In this document: positions 6,769 through 12,651 of the stretch, piece by piece
How positions within the stretch are numbered: position 1 is the first letter of the stretch
How the letters are laid out: each line of letters starts with the position of its first letter
Assembly (NCBI GenBank): GCA_015295885.1
Contig: DVEE01000185.1
Span: 1-13,108 of the forward strand
Source: Leptolyngbyaceae cyanobacterium M65_K2018_010
Lineage (GTDB): Bacteria > Cyanobacteriota > Cyanobacteriia > Phormidesmidales > Phormidesmidaceae
Reading direction: 5' to 3'
Length of the DNA stretch: 13,108 nt
The notes under the pieces: generated by a model
Told to the model about the DNA's origin: nothing
The model's database searches: none
The model's input: only the letters and a program-made list of their open reading frames with translations
Made by a program: the position numbers and the translations under genes

Positions 6769-7245
6769 CCAGGTTATTAGCCCTAGGCTGAGCAGGGCCG
6801 CGATCGTCCCGAGAGTTTTGCGAATGCGCTGTAATACCGGTTTGACCTGGTAGTCCATAATCAGGCGATCGCGGTTAGAAATCTCCTCTGGCTTGATCCA
6901 AAGTTGCCCATCGTACCAGCCAGACTCTTCGTAGGGCACGGTGGTTTGCCGCAAGCGCCCGCCTACGTGGGCCCAGCCGACGTAGAGCTGGACCAGGGCC
7001 AGAAACGGCAGGACCAACGCCCCCATGGCGGCACTGAGGGCAAAGTAGATGGGCTGCTTAGCCGGGGCAAAGCTAGCCGCGGCCATGGGGCCGGTCAAGC
7101 TCCAACTGGCTAACCAGAGCCACCCAATCGGTTGGAGATAGCCTCCCAGATCCCGACCGCCCCAACTGTAAAACCAGGACTCGCGCACATCCTGGTATTC
7201 ATTAATGGGCTGCTGATCAGCCGGCACAGGACATCGTTGAGGCAT
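6757..7245 (-). CDS. CGLD27 / Ycf36 family membrane protein (DUF1230)
   Basis: This 162-aa membrane protein belongs to the family conserved in cyanobacteria, red-algal plastids (ycf36) and plants/green algae (CGLD27). Diagnostic blocks are CPVPADQQPINEYQ (5-18), ESWFYSW (22-28), PMAAASFAPAKQP (53-65), the near-invariant YEESGWYDGQLW (105-116) and RDRLIMDYQVKPVLQRIRKT (125-144). Likely membrane segments are about 39-58, 66-93 and 144-162. In plants and algae CGLD27 has been linked to the iron-deficiency response and photosynthetic performance; the biochemical activity is unknown. Location is probably thylakoid or plasma membrane. The ATG at 7245 gives the conserved start. Its stop lies inside a 13-bp tandem duplication, and the asparaginase follows 77 bases downstream. 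Confidence 0.9.
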   Translation of the reverse strand: MPQRCPVPADQQPINEYQDVRESWFYSWGGRDLGGYLQPIGWLWLASWSLTGPMAAASFAPAKQPIYFALSAAMGALVLPFLALVQLYVGWAHVGGRLRQTTVPYEESGWYDGQLWIKPEEISNRDRLIMDYQVKPVLQRIRKTLGTIAALLSLGLITWQLI

Positions 7246-7630
7246 GACACCGACCTAAGAATCTAGCTCTAGCCTAAACGAATTGCTTCCGATTAGGAAA
7301 CCCAAAGGAGAGATGGACCGCCGCCGTGGGACCAGGAGCGATGGTAGGAGGCTCAACCTGGTTGGGGTGGCCTGGTTTCCCTGAGCTCCATCCCAAAATT
7401 GCGGCTGACTCCCCTGACCCAGTCCCCCTGACGGTCGTTGACTGGCCCTAGCCAGACTAGCGTTGGGGCCTGATTGCTCCCATCGGTGCAGTGGTCGGCT
7501 GGCCCAAGCCGGGTACAAAAGTTTCACCGTCCTGTGAAGCAATCTCAAACCCGGGCTGGAGCAGGTTCAACGGAGCCCCCGTTGGCTTAACAATGGAAAC
7601 GTTGATGTTGACCAGAAATGAACTAGATCT
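7246..7630. other. Divergent intergenic region cgld27 / DUF6918-like
   Basis: This 385-bp spacer lies between two genes facing away from each other, so it should hold both promoters. No RNA gene, mobile element or convincing small ORF is visible; frames that stay open lack start signals and family character. One clear hairpin is present at 7568-7573/7579-7584 (CAACGG/CCGTTG, 5-nt loop), 47 bases before the downstream start. It has no T-run, so it could be part of the leader but is not a terminator. Confidence 0.55.
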
Positions 7631-8074
7631 ATGGGACTATCAGATGCTCTCCAGGATGAAGCGATTCAGGCCAAACTGGTGATGGATTGCACGCAGCTGA
7701 TTGATGAGCAGGTGGCGGCTAAGGGAGGACCTTCGGGTTGGGTGCTCAAGGCTACCTATGGTGTGGTGAAGGGCATTGGCCCCACCTATATCCCTGGGGC
7801 GGTAGAGCGACTCTTGCCGGAGGTGTTAACCGCTTTAGATCCCCTTTGGCAGGAAGGTCTTCAGGCGGGGGATCCGGTGGAACACCTGATTCAAAATCGG
7901 GTGCGCACGGCCGATAGCCTTTTGGGCGTTACCGATGCCAAAATTCAGGGTACCCATAACGGCCTAGTGAAAACCTCCTACAACAAGTTGCGCCAGTCGG
8001 TGAAAGGGGACGTGGAGGCGGCGGTGCCGGGATTGGCCAAACTTATCGGTGCCCATGTACCGGTAGCCCCCTAG
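7631..8074 (+). CDS. Conserved hypothetical protein, DUF6918-like
   Basis: This is a 147-aa soluble, mostly helical protein with no signal peptide or membrane span. The pattern resembles what I recall of DUF6918: an opening SDALQDEAIQAKLVMDC helix, a Q-L-I-D-E-Q-V segment, AIKTGYxxVK-like 'VLKATYGVVKGIGP', 'RLLPEVLTALDPLW', 'VTDAKIQGTHNGLVKTSYNKLR' and 'AAVPGLAKLIGAHV'. The function of that family is unknown to me. The ATG at 7631 starts directly on the conserved helix; upstream Shine-Dalgarno signals are weak. The stop is only 7 bases from the 3' end of the convergent TM0106 nuclease gene, with no terminator between, so the two transcripts probably overlap at their ends. The family assignment is from memory and moderate. 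Confidence 0.62.
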   Translation: MGLSDALQDEAIQAKLVMDCTQLIDEQVAAKGGPSGWVLKATYGVVKGIGPTYIPGAVERLLPEVLTALDPLWQEGLQAGDPVEHLIQNRVRTADSLLGVTDAKIQGTHNGLVKTSYNKLRQSVKGDVEAAVPGLAKLIGAHVPVAP

Positions 8075-8081
8075 CCCTGCT

Positions 8082-9677
8082 TCACAGCCCTTGGAACAGC
8101 TGATGCCAATAGGGTTGGGAAAAGTTCACTAACCAGTCTTTAACGTGGTAGGTGGCGCGACAGTCGTCTTCGTTATAGCGCAGGATAGCGTCTAGATAGG
8201 TGCGATCGCCGGTTTCAGCCCAGGCATTGTACCAGCAGATGGATTGGGCCCCATTGGCCCCTTCGTCGCGCCAATCGAAGCCCATCCAGCGGGCGATGTG
8301 TTTCAGGGCGTAGCTCTCAATGGGCAGGGTGACGCTTTCGGTGACGCACCTATGGACATCAAAAAATCGTTCTAACAGCGAGTCCACATGGCGATTGGGA
8401 GTGCCGTAGAGTTGGCCGAGCTTGCGCACCGTCTGGGCTTCGTAGGGGCAAAAGTGATAAACCGGCGCGTGGGGATAGCTATGGACCAGATCCAGAAAGT
8501 CATTCCAGGCCCGCCGTTCTTCGTAGGGGTTGGCGGCCAGTAGGGCATGGAAGTTTTCCTCACCGGTACGACGGTTAACCACGAGCACCCCGTGCAGGTA
8601 GATCAGATTTTGATCGGGGGCGGCTTCGATGTCGAAGAAAAGTTCGACTTCGCCCTCGGGTAAATCTTCTGGCCAGAGGGGGAACCCGTGGGGAGCCTGG
8701 GGAGCGATGCGGGGAATGGCTCGGTTATCAAGCAGGGCTTGGGCTTGGTGAACGAGCTTGGCAGCTACTTGCTCCCCGAACCCCGGTAGGGGGGCTAGGT
8801 GGGCCGGGTTGGCCTGGGCCAGGGTGGCGACCGTCGTAATGTGGTGCTGCTTGAGAAATTCATAGCGGGCGGGGGTAACCCCCGGTAGCAGAGATAGGTG
8901 GCGATTGGCCTTGGCTTCGCTGTAACAGTGGCCAAACCAATGGCACAGGTCGCAGCGGCTATGGGAAATAAACAACTCTGGTGACTGGGGCGATCGCAAG
9001 TCCCGCAGACAACCGTTAAGGGTTGCTTGGAGCTTAACCACCAAACGACCTAGCTCGATAGTGTACCTTTGCCCCCCTCGCAGGGCTAGGTAGCTGGCAG
9101 TTGGCCATACCCCCTGCACCCGGGACAGTACATAGGCGTGGTAGGCGGCAACCACCTGGTAGTCTAACTTGGGTTTTTTGCCGAGCTTAATGTCAATCGG
9201 GCTATAGGTCCAATTGCCCCAGCAGGACCAACCGGGCTGCTTGATGAGCAGATCAGGTTGGCTGACCAATTGCACGCCCTCCACGGAGGAATGGCAGACT
9301 AACACCGGTTGATGGATGGTTTCCACCCCGGCGGCCATCAGTTCCAGGGTGGCCCTGGCCCCGGCTAACCAATCACCGGCAGGAAAGGTGGGTTGGTGGA
9401 AGGGCTGAACCGATGCCAGGATGGTTTGTCGATGGTGAGTGCTATCCTGACGCAGTTTGAGCAAATAATCGGATGGAGGATCCTGCAGGCTGCGATCGCC
9501 GTAGAGATCTAAAAACGCCCGCCGACTACACCGCTGGTAGTGGAATAGGACTTCATCGGTTAACCAGCGAATGGGAGATTGGGAATTGGGCGTTGCCGCC
9601 TCAGCCGGGAACCTCAAGGGGCTTCCTGGACGACCCCCCGAATCAGAGCGTGGCGGTAGGGGGTAACTAGCTGACAA
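8082..9677 (-). CDS. TM0106 family RecB-like putative nuclease with RNase H-like exonuclease domain
   Basis: This is a 531-aa two-nuclease protein. The N-terminal half resembles Cas4/RecB: C50 in YQRCSRRAFLDLYGD, PDLL (D142), IDIKLGK (D162, K164) and a cysteine cluster C242-x2-C245-x5-C251. With C50 these could hold a 4Fe-4S cluster. Residues about 263-315 look like helix-hairpin-helix DNA-binding repeats (LLPGVTPARYEFL, APLPGFGEQVAAKL). The C-terminal half is an RNase H-like DEDD-type domain (PF13482-like): FFDIEA (347-352, D349/E351), YHFCPYEAQT (407-416), HVDSL (430-434) and YNEDDC (501-506, Y501/D505). Cellular role is unknown; DNA repair or processing is the usual guess. The frame opens with TTG at 9677, with no in-frame ATG near the N-terminus. 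A TTG at 9617 with AGGAAG just upstream is a credible alternative. Residues 1-36 are low-complexity and not conserved. Confidence 0.86.
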   Translation of the reverse strand: MSASYPLPPRSDSGGRPGSPLRFPAEAATPNSQSPIRWLTDEVLFHYQRCSRRAFLDLYGDRSLQDPPSDYLLKLRQDSTHHRQTILASVQPFHQPTFPAGDWLAGARATLELMAAGVETIHQPVLVCHSSVEGVQLVSQPDLLIKQPGWSCWGNWTYSPIDIKLGKKPKLDYQVVAAYHAYVLSRVQGVWPTASYLALRGGQRYTIELGRLVVKLQATLNGCLRDLRSPQSPELFISHSRCDLCHWFGHCYSEAKANRHLSLLPGVTPARYEFLKQHHITTVATLAQANPAHLAPLPGFGEQVAAKLVHQAQALLDNRAIPRIAPQAPHGFPLWPEDLPEGEVELFFDIEAAPDQNLIYLHGVLVVNRRTGEENFHALLAANPYEERRAWNDFLDLVHSYPHAPVYHFCPYEAQTVRKLGQLYGTPNRHVDSLLERFFDVHRCVTESVTLPIESYALKHIARWMGFDWRDEGANGAQSICWYNAWAETGDRTYLDAILRYNEDDCRATYHVKDWLVNFSQPYWHQLFQGL

Positions 9678-10064
9678 AGTGGTGAGTTGAAAGGAAAGTC
9701 GTCAGGGAGGCCGAGGTGGAGGAGACTAGCGGCCGTCGAACTAGCTCCCAAGGGGCCGTAGCCAGCACCAGAGATCCATCAGCCAACCGCGGGGCCGAAA
9801 AAATACTCCGTTGATTGCTACCACACACCATAGAACCGAAACAACAACGTAAAGCTGTAGGCTAAAGTTTGGCAGGCAGGGTTTCAGAGCTACCGAGCCT
9901 GCACCGCCGCCGAGCCCGTCGGCCCATCGCAGGTTCTTAGAGAGACCCTGCAATACGATGGTATACCTTTTTCTAGCAAACGAGGCGATCGGCCCATCTT
10001 CCTTGCAGCCAACTATCCCCCATTGGTATAGGGTTGAGACAGACCTTCAGTTCCGATTAACCCT
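9678..10064. other. Intergenic region upstream of the cysteine lyase-like gene, with clustered hairpins
   Basis: This is a 387-bp spacer between divergent genes. The part from 9872 to 9951 contains three consecutive inverted repeats: 9872-9877/9897-9902 (GCAGGC/GCCTGC), 9909-9913/9919-9923 (GCCGA/TCGGC) and 9929-9933/9947-9951 (GCAGG/CCTGC). They could form a structured RNA or leader, but I recognise no known riboswitch or ncRNA. Open frames here (a TTG-started one on the minus strand and a 40-codon one at 9958-10080) show no family features. No tRNA or mobile element is seen. Confidence 0.45.
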
Positions 10065-11285
10065 GTGCATGATTCGCTGACCCTCACCGATCTGGACCGT
10101 CTAACCCGCCATCGTCAACAATTCCCGGCCTTGGAGCGGAGCCAATACTTTAACTACGGTGGTCAGGGACCGATGGCCCAGGCCACCCTAGAGGCCATTT
10201 TCCAGGCTCACCAGCAGATTCAAACCCTAGGGCCCTTCTCCCAAAAGGTCAATCAGTGGGTTGTGACCGAGGCCATGCAAACCCGCCAGACCATAGCTGC
10301 CGAACTGAATGTGCCCACCTCTACCATTAGCCTGACCGAGGATGTGACCCTAGGCTGCAATATTCCCCTGTGGGGGTTGCCCTGGCAGCGGGGCGATCAT
10401 ATTTTGCTATCCGATTGCGAGCATCCTGGGGTAGTGGCGGCGGTGCAGGAAATTTGCCGTCGCTATGGGGTTACCTACACGGTTTGCCCGTTGATGCAGA
10501 CGGTGAATGGCGGCGATCCAGTGGCGGTGATTGCCGATCATCTGCGTCCCTCTACTCGTCTGCTGATTATCAGTCATATTTTTTGGAATACTGGCCAGGT
10601 CTTGCCCCTAAAGGCGATTACCCAGCTGTGCCATAGCCAACCTTCGCCGGTGTGGGTTTTGGCGGATGCTGCCCAATCGGTGGGCTGCTTGCCCTTGGAT
10701 CTGACCGATTTAGAGGTCGATTTCTACGCCTTTACGGGCCATAAGTGGTGGTGTGGTCCGGCTGGTTTGGCTGGGCTCTATGTCAGCCCCAGGGCCTTAG
10801 AGGCCATTCAGCCAACCTTTATTGGTTGGCGCAGCATTACCACCGATGCCAGTGGTAACCCCACCGGCTGGAAGCCTGACGGTCAGAGGTTTGAGGTTGC
10901 CACCTCGGACTATGCTCTGTTGGCAGGGTTACGAACCGCCATCGCCCTGCAGTCGGCCTGGGGCACCCCAGGGCAGCGCTATCAGCGCCTGTGTCAGCTC
11001 GGTCAGCGGCTTTGGCATGGGTTAGCGCAAGTCCCCCAAATTCGCCGAGTCCGGCAAACCCGGCCTGATTCCGGGTTAGTTTCCTTTTGGGTTTTGCAGA
11101 AGGGTGAACCCAGTCCGCCCTTGCACCATCAACTGGTGGAGCGGTTGGAAGCAGAGGGCACCTTCCTGCGCACCCTGCTGATGCCCCACTGTGTGCGCGC
11201 CTGCGTCCACTATCTCACCCTAGAAGCCGAGGTGGATCAGCTGGTCGAGACCCTGGGCCACACCCTGGCTCAGATGCAGGCTTAG
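10065..11285 (+). CDS. PLP-dependent class V aminotransferase fold enzyme, probable L-cysteine/cystine C-S lyase
   Basis: This 406-aa enzyme has the NifS/class V fold. It most resembles the cyanobacterial cystine lyase C-DES, which splits cystine or cysteine to release (per)sulfide, pyruvate and ammonia and can feed iron-sulfur cluster assembly. Visible features: FNYGGQGPM (29-37), DCEHPG (117-122, cofactor-stacking H120), ISHIFWNTGQVLPL (169-182), the cofactor Asp in LADAAQSVG (D201) and the Schiff-base lysine in FTGHKWWCGPAG (K227). The GHKWW-C-G-P context is as in C-DES. I do not see the mobile catalytic-cysteine loop of true cysteine desulfurases, but cannot align it exactly. The start must be the GTG at 10065: an in-frame TGA lies at 10035-10037 and no ATG intervenes. 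psaI follows 115 bases downstream under its own likely promoter. Confidence 0.82.
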   Translation: MHDSLTLTDLDRLTRHRQQFPALERSQYFNYGGQGPMAQATLEAIFQAHQQIQTLGPFSQKVNQWVVTEAMQTRQTIAAELNVPTSTISLTEDVTLGCNIPLWGLPWQRGDHILLSDCEHPGVVAAVQEICRRYGVTYTVCPLMQTVNGGDPVAVIADHLRPSTRLLIISHIFWNTGQVLPLKAITQLCHSQPSPVWVLADAAQSVGCLPLDLTDLEVDFYAFTGHKWWCGPAGLAGLYVSPRALEAIQPTFIGWRSITTDASGNPTGWKPDGQRFEVATSDYALLAGLRTAIALQSAWGTPGQRYQRLCQLGQRLWHGLAQVPQIRRVRQTRPDSGLVSFWVLQKGEPSPPLHHQLVERLEAEGTFLRTLLMPHCVRACVHYLTLEAEVDQLVETLGHTLAQMQA

Positions 11286-11312
11286 GGGGTAGGCCTGGAT
11301 TGGGTTGAGACA

Positions 11313-11357
11313 GTTTGTAACAAATTTGACATATTAACCTCCGGATCGGAGTAATCT
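11313..11357 (+). promoter_or_regulatory. Candidate psaI promoter with HLR1-like element
   Basis: TTGACA at 11326-11331 is a perfect -35 hexamer. AGTAAT (11350-11355, 18-bp spacer) or TAATCT (11352-11357) could be the -10. Just upstream, TTTGTAAC (11314-11321) is the complement of GTTACAAA and fits the HLR1 half-site (G/T)TTACA(T/A)(T/A). Two bases later, ATTTGACA (11324-11331) matches the second half-site at 5 of 8 positions and overlaps the -35. HLR1 is the RpaB binding site known upstream of many photosystem I genes. The assignment is by eye and only one half-site is strong. Confidence 0.45.
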
Positions 11358-11400
11358 GAGATTCGTGCTGTGTTTTAACTCTGAAAGGAAAAAAACATCT

Positions 11401-11511
11401 ATGGCTGCTGCTTTTTTACCTTCCATCCTGGTGCCCCTAGTGGGGATTGTCTTTCCTGCCGCCGCCATGGCATTTTTGTTTCTCTACATTGAGCGAGAAG
11501 ACGCGGCCTAG
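11401..11511 (+). CDS. psaI: Photosystem I reaction center subunit VIII
   Basis: This 36-aa protein is missed by standard length cut-offs. PsaI is a single-span thylakoid membrane subunit of photosystem I that sits next to PsaL and helps form the trimer interface. The sequence shows the family signature: FLPSILVPLVG (5-15), then FPAAAMAFLFLYIE (18-31), then a short charged end R-E-D-A-A. One hydrophobic helix covers about residues 8-30. The ATG at 11401 is preceded by AAGGAA (11385-11390). The spacing of about 10 nt in an A-rich leader is slightly long but usable. The gene has its own promoter-like sequences upstream. psaL, often its neighbour in other cyanobacteria, is not in the window. No clear terminator is seen after it; a 15-bp tandem array begins 74 bases downstream. 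Confidence 0.88.
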   Translation: MAAAFLPSILVPLVGIVFPAAAMAFLFLYIEREDAA

Positions 11512-11585
11512 GTTGACCTGGCGGAGGGATGGCGGCCCCGCAGGGTAGCCTGATCCTCCCCAAGGGATGGCCATGGACGACAGAA

Positions 11586-11645
11586 ATTGACCCCTGGAAA
11601 ATTGACCCCTGGAAAATTGACCCCTGGAAAATTGACCCATGAAAA
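11586..11645. repeat. Four tandem 15-bp repeats between psaI and hisA
   Basis: The unit ATTGACCCCTGGAAA occurs three times exactly (11586-11600, 11601-11615, 11616-11630), followed by a fourth copy with two changes (11631-11645). The array lies in the 265-bp spacer between convergent psaI and hisA. Stops or missing starts make coding use unlikely, although the 15-bp period would keep frame (minus strand F-S-R-G-Q repeats). It looks like a length-variable minisatellite. The remainder of the spacer holds no gene I can support. Confidence 0.93.
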
Positions 11646-11776
11646 TAGGCGTCGCCTCTATCTCCGCTAGGGCTGGCAATTTTTGAGAGTGTCGGCTTCA
11701 GGCTGGAGGACTGGGGTCAAGCCAAGGGTTGAAGGGCTTGGGGGGGAAGGGCGAACTCAGCACCCAAGGGCCGCTC

Positions 11777-12550
11777 TTAGCCAAAGGCTGATTCGCCCAG
11801 GGAGGGAGGCACATCCTGCCAGCGGCCGTTGCCAATGGCCCGCACCGCCTCCTTCAGGCTGACATCCCCCGTGTAGAGGGCTCGCCCTACAATCACGGCT
11901 GTTACCCCCTGGGCTTCTAGGGGCAACAGCTTTAGGAGGTCGCGCAGCGACCCTACCCCGCCGGAGGCGATCACTGGCATGGATACTGCCTCGGCCAGGG
12001 TTCTTAGGGCCTCAACATTGGGACCTTTAAGAGTGCCGTCGCGCTGGATGTCGGTGTAGATGACCGCTGCGGCCCCCTGACGCTCCATTTGCTGGGCCAG
12101 GTCGATGGCGTCTACGGTCGAGGTTTCTAGCCAGCCGCGGGTGGCCACTTGGCCGTTGCGGGCATCAATGCCCACTATGATCTGGCCAGGAAAGTCCCGA
12201 CTCAGCTCGCCTACCAGATCGGGATCCTCGATCGCGGCGGTGCCCAAAATCGCGTAGCGCACTCCGAGACTGAATAAATCCCTAACTCGGGCGCGATCGC
12301 GCAGGCCCCCCCCCACTTCTACGGGGATATCCACCGCCCGGACGATAGCCTCAATGGCGCGCCAATTTTCCGGTTGGCCGGATTTGGCCCCGTCCAGATC
12401 CACCAGGTGCAGGCGGGTAGCCCCCTGATCCTGCCACTGCCGGGCTACCGCCACCGGGTTCTGATCAAACACCTCGGACTGGTTGTAGTCGCCCTGATAC
12501 AGGCGCACGCAGCGACCCTCAAGTAAATCAATGGCCGGGATGACTTCCAT
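11777..12550 (-). CDS. hisA: 1-(5-phosphoribosyl)-5-[(5-phosphoribosylamino)methylideneamino]imidazole-4-carboxamide isomerase
   Basis: This 257-aa TIM-barrel enzyme of histidine synthesis isomerises ProFAR to PRFAR (Amadori rearrangement) in the cytoplasm. The catalytic aspartates are D8 in VIPAIDLLEG and D129 in IVGIDARNGQ. Phosphate-binding loops are VEVGGGLRD (78-85) and IASGGVGS (194-201). HLVDLDGA (48-55) and YTDIQRDGTLKGPN (165-178) are further family blocks, and VIVGRALYTG (219-228) closes the barrel. I place the start at the ATG at 12550, which gives MEVIPAIDLL; a TTG two codons upstream (12556) is less likely. Length is normal for HisA. As is common in cyanobacteria, it is not in a his operon. 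It is divergent from fabI with about 100 bases between starts. Confidence 0.97.
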   Translation of the reverse strand: MEVIPAIDLLEGRCVRLYQGDYNQSEVFDQNPVAVARQWQDQGATRLHLVDLDGAKSGQPENWRAIEAIVRAVDIPVEVGGGLRDRARVRDLFSLGVRYAILGTAAIEDPDLVGELSRDFPGQIIVGIDARNGQVATRGWLETSTVDAIDLAQQMERQGAAAVIYTDIQRDGTLKGPNVEALRTLAEAVSMPVIASGGVGSLRDLLKLLPLEAQGVTAVIVGRALYTGDVSLKEAVRAIGNGRWQDVPPSLGESAFG

Positions 12551-12576
12551 ATCCAAAGTTCCAGTTCCGTGTTCCT

Positions 12577-12582
12577 ATTCTA
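12577..12582 (-). promoter_or_regulatory. Candidate -10 element of hisA
   Basis: Read on the minus strand this is TAGAAT, a good TAnnnT -10 hexamer. Transcription would start near 12570, about 20 nt before the hisA ATG. No clear -35 sequence is seen 17 bp upstream. The fabI promoter must share the same ~100-bp spacer. Confidence 0.4.
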
Positions 12583-12651
12583 TCGGGCGATCCCCTACCC
12601 ACTGGCACCAAATTCCCGTAGACTCCAAGGTGCCCATCATAACTGAGAGCC

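Noticed and set aside
7561..7584. GGTTCAA motif resembling a tRNA T-loop
   Set aside because: No acceptor stem, D-arm or anticodon arm can be drawn around it.
9741..9953. Minus-strand 70-codon frame with a hydrophobic stretch in the spacer before the cysteine lyase gene
   Set aside because: It starts with TTG, has no Shine-Dalgarno, and does not match any small thylakoid subunit I know (psb, pet, psa).
9958..10080. 40-codon ATG frame overlapping the cysteine lyase start
   Set aside because: It is in a different frame from the enzyme, ends just inside it, and has no recognisable features. A leader-peptide role cannot be supported.
10031..11313. 12-mer GGGTTGAGACAG found at 10031 and 11302, upstream of both the lyase gene and psaI
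   Set aside because: A handful of repeated 12-mers are expected by chance in 13 kb, and its position relative to the two starts differs.
11437..11679. Minus-strand 80-codon frame with FSRGQ repeats, antisense to psaI
   Set aside because: The pentapeptide repeat is just the 15-bp array read backwards, and the rest is antisense to a well-supported psaI. No family resemblance.
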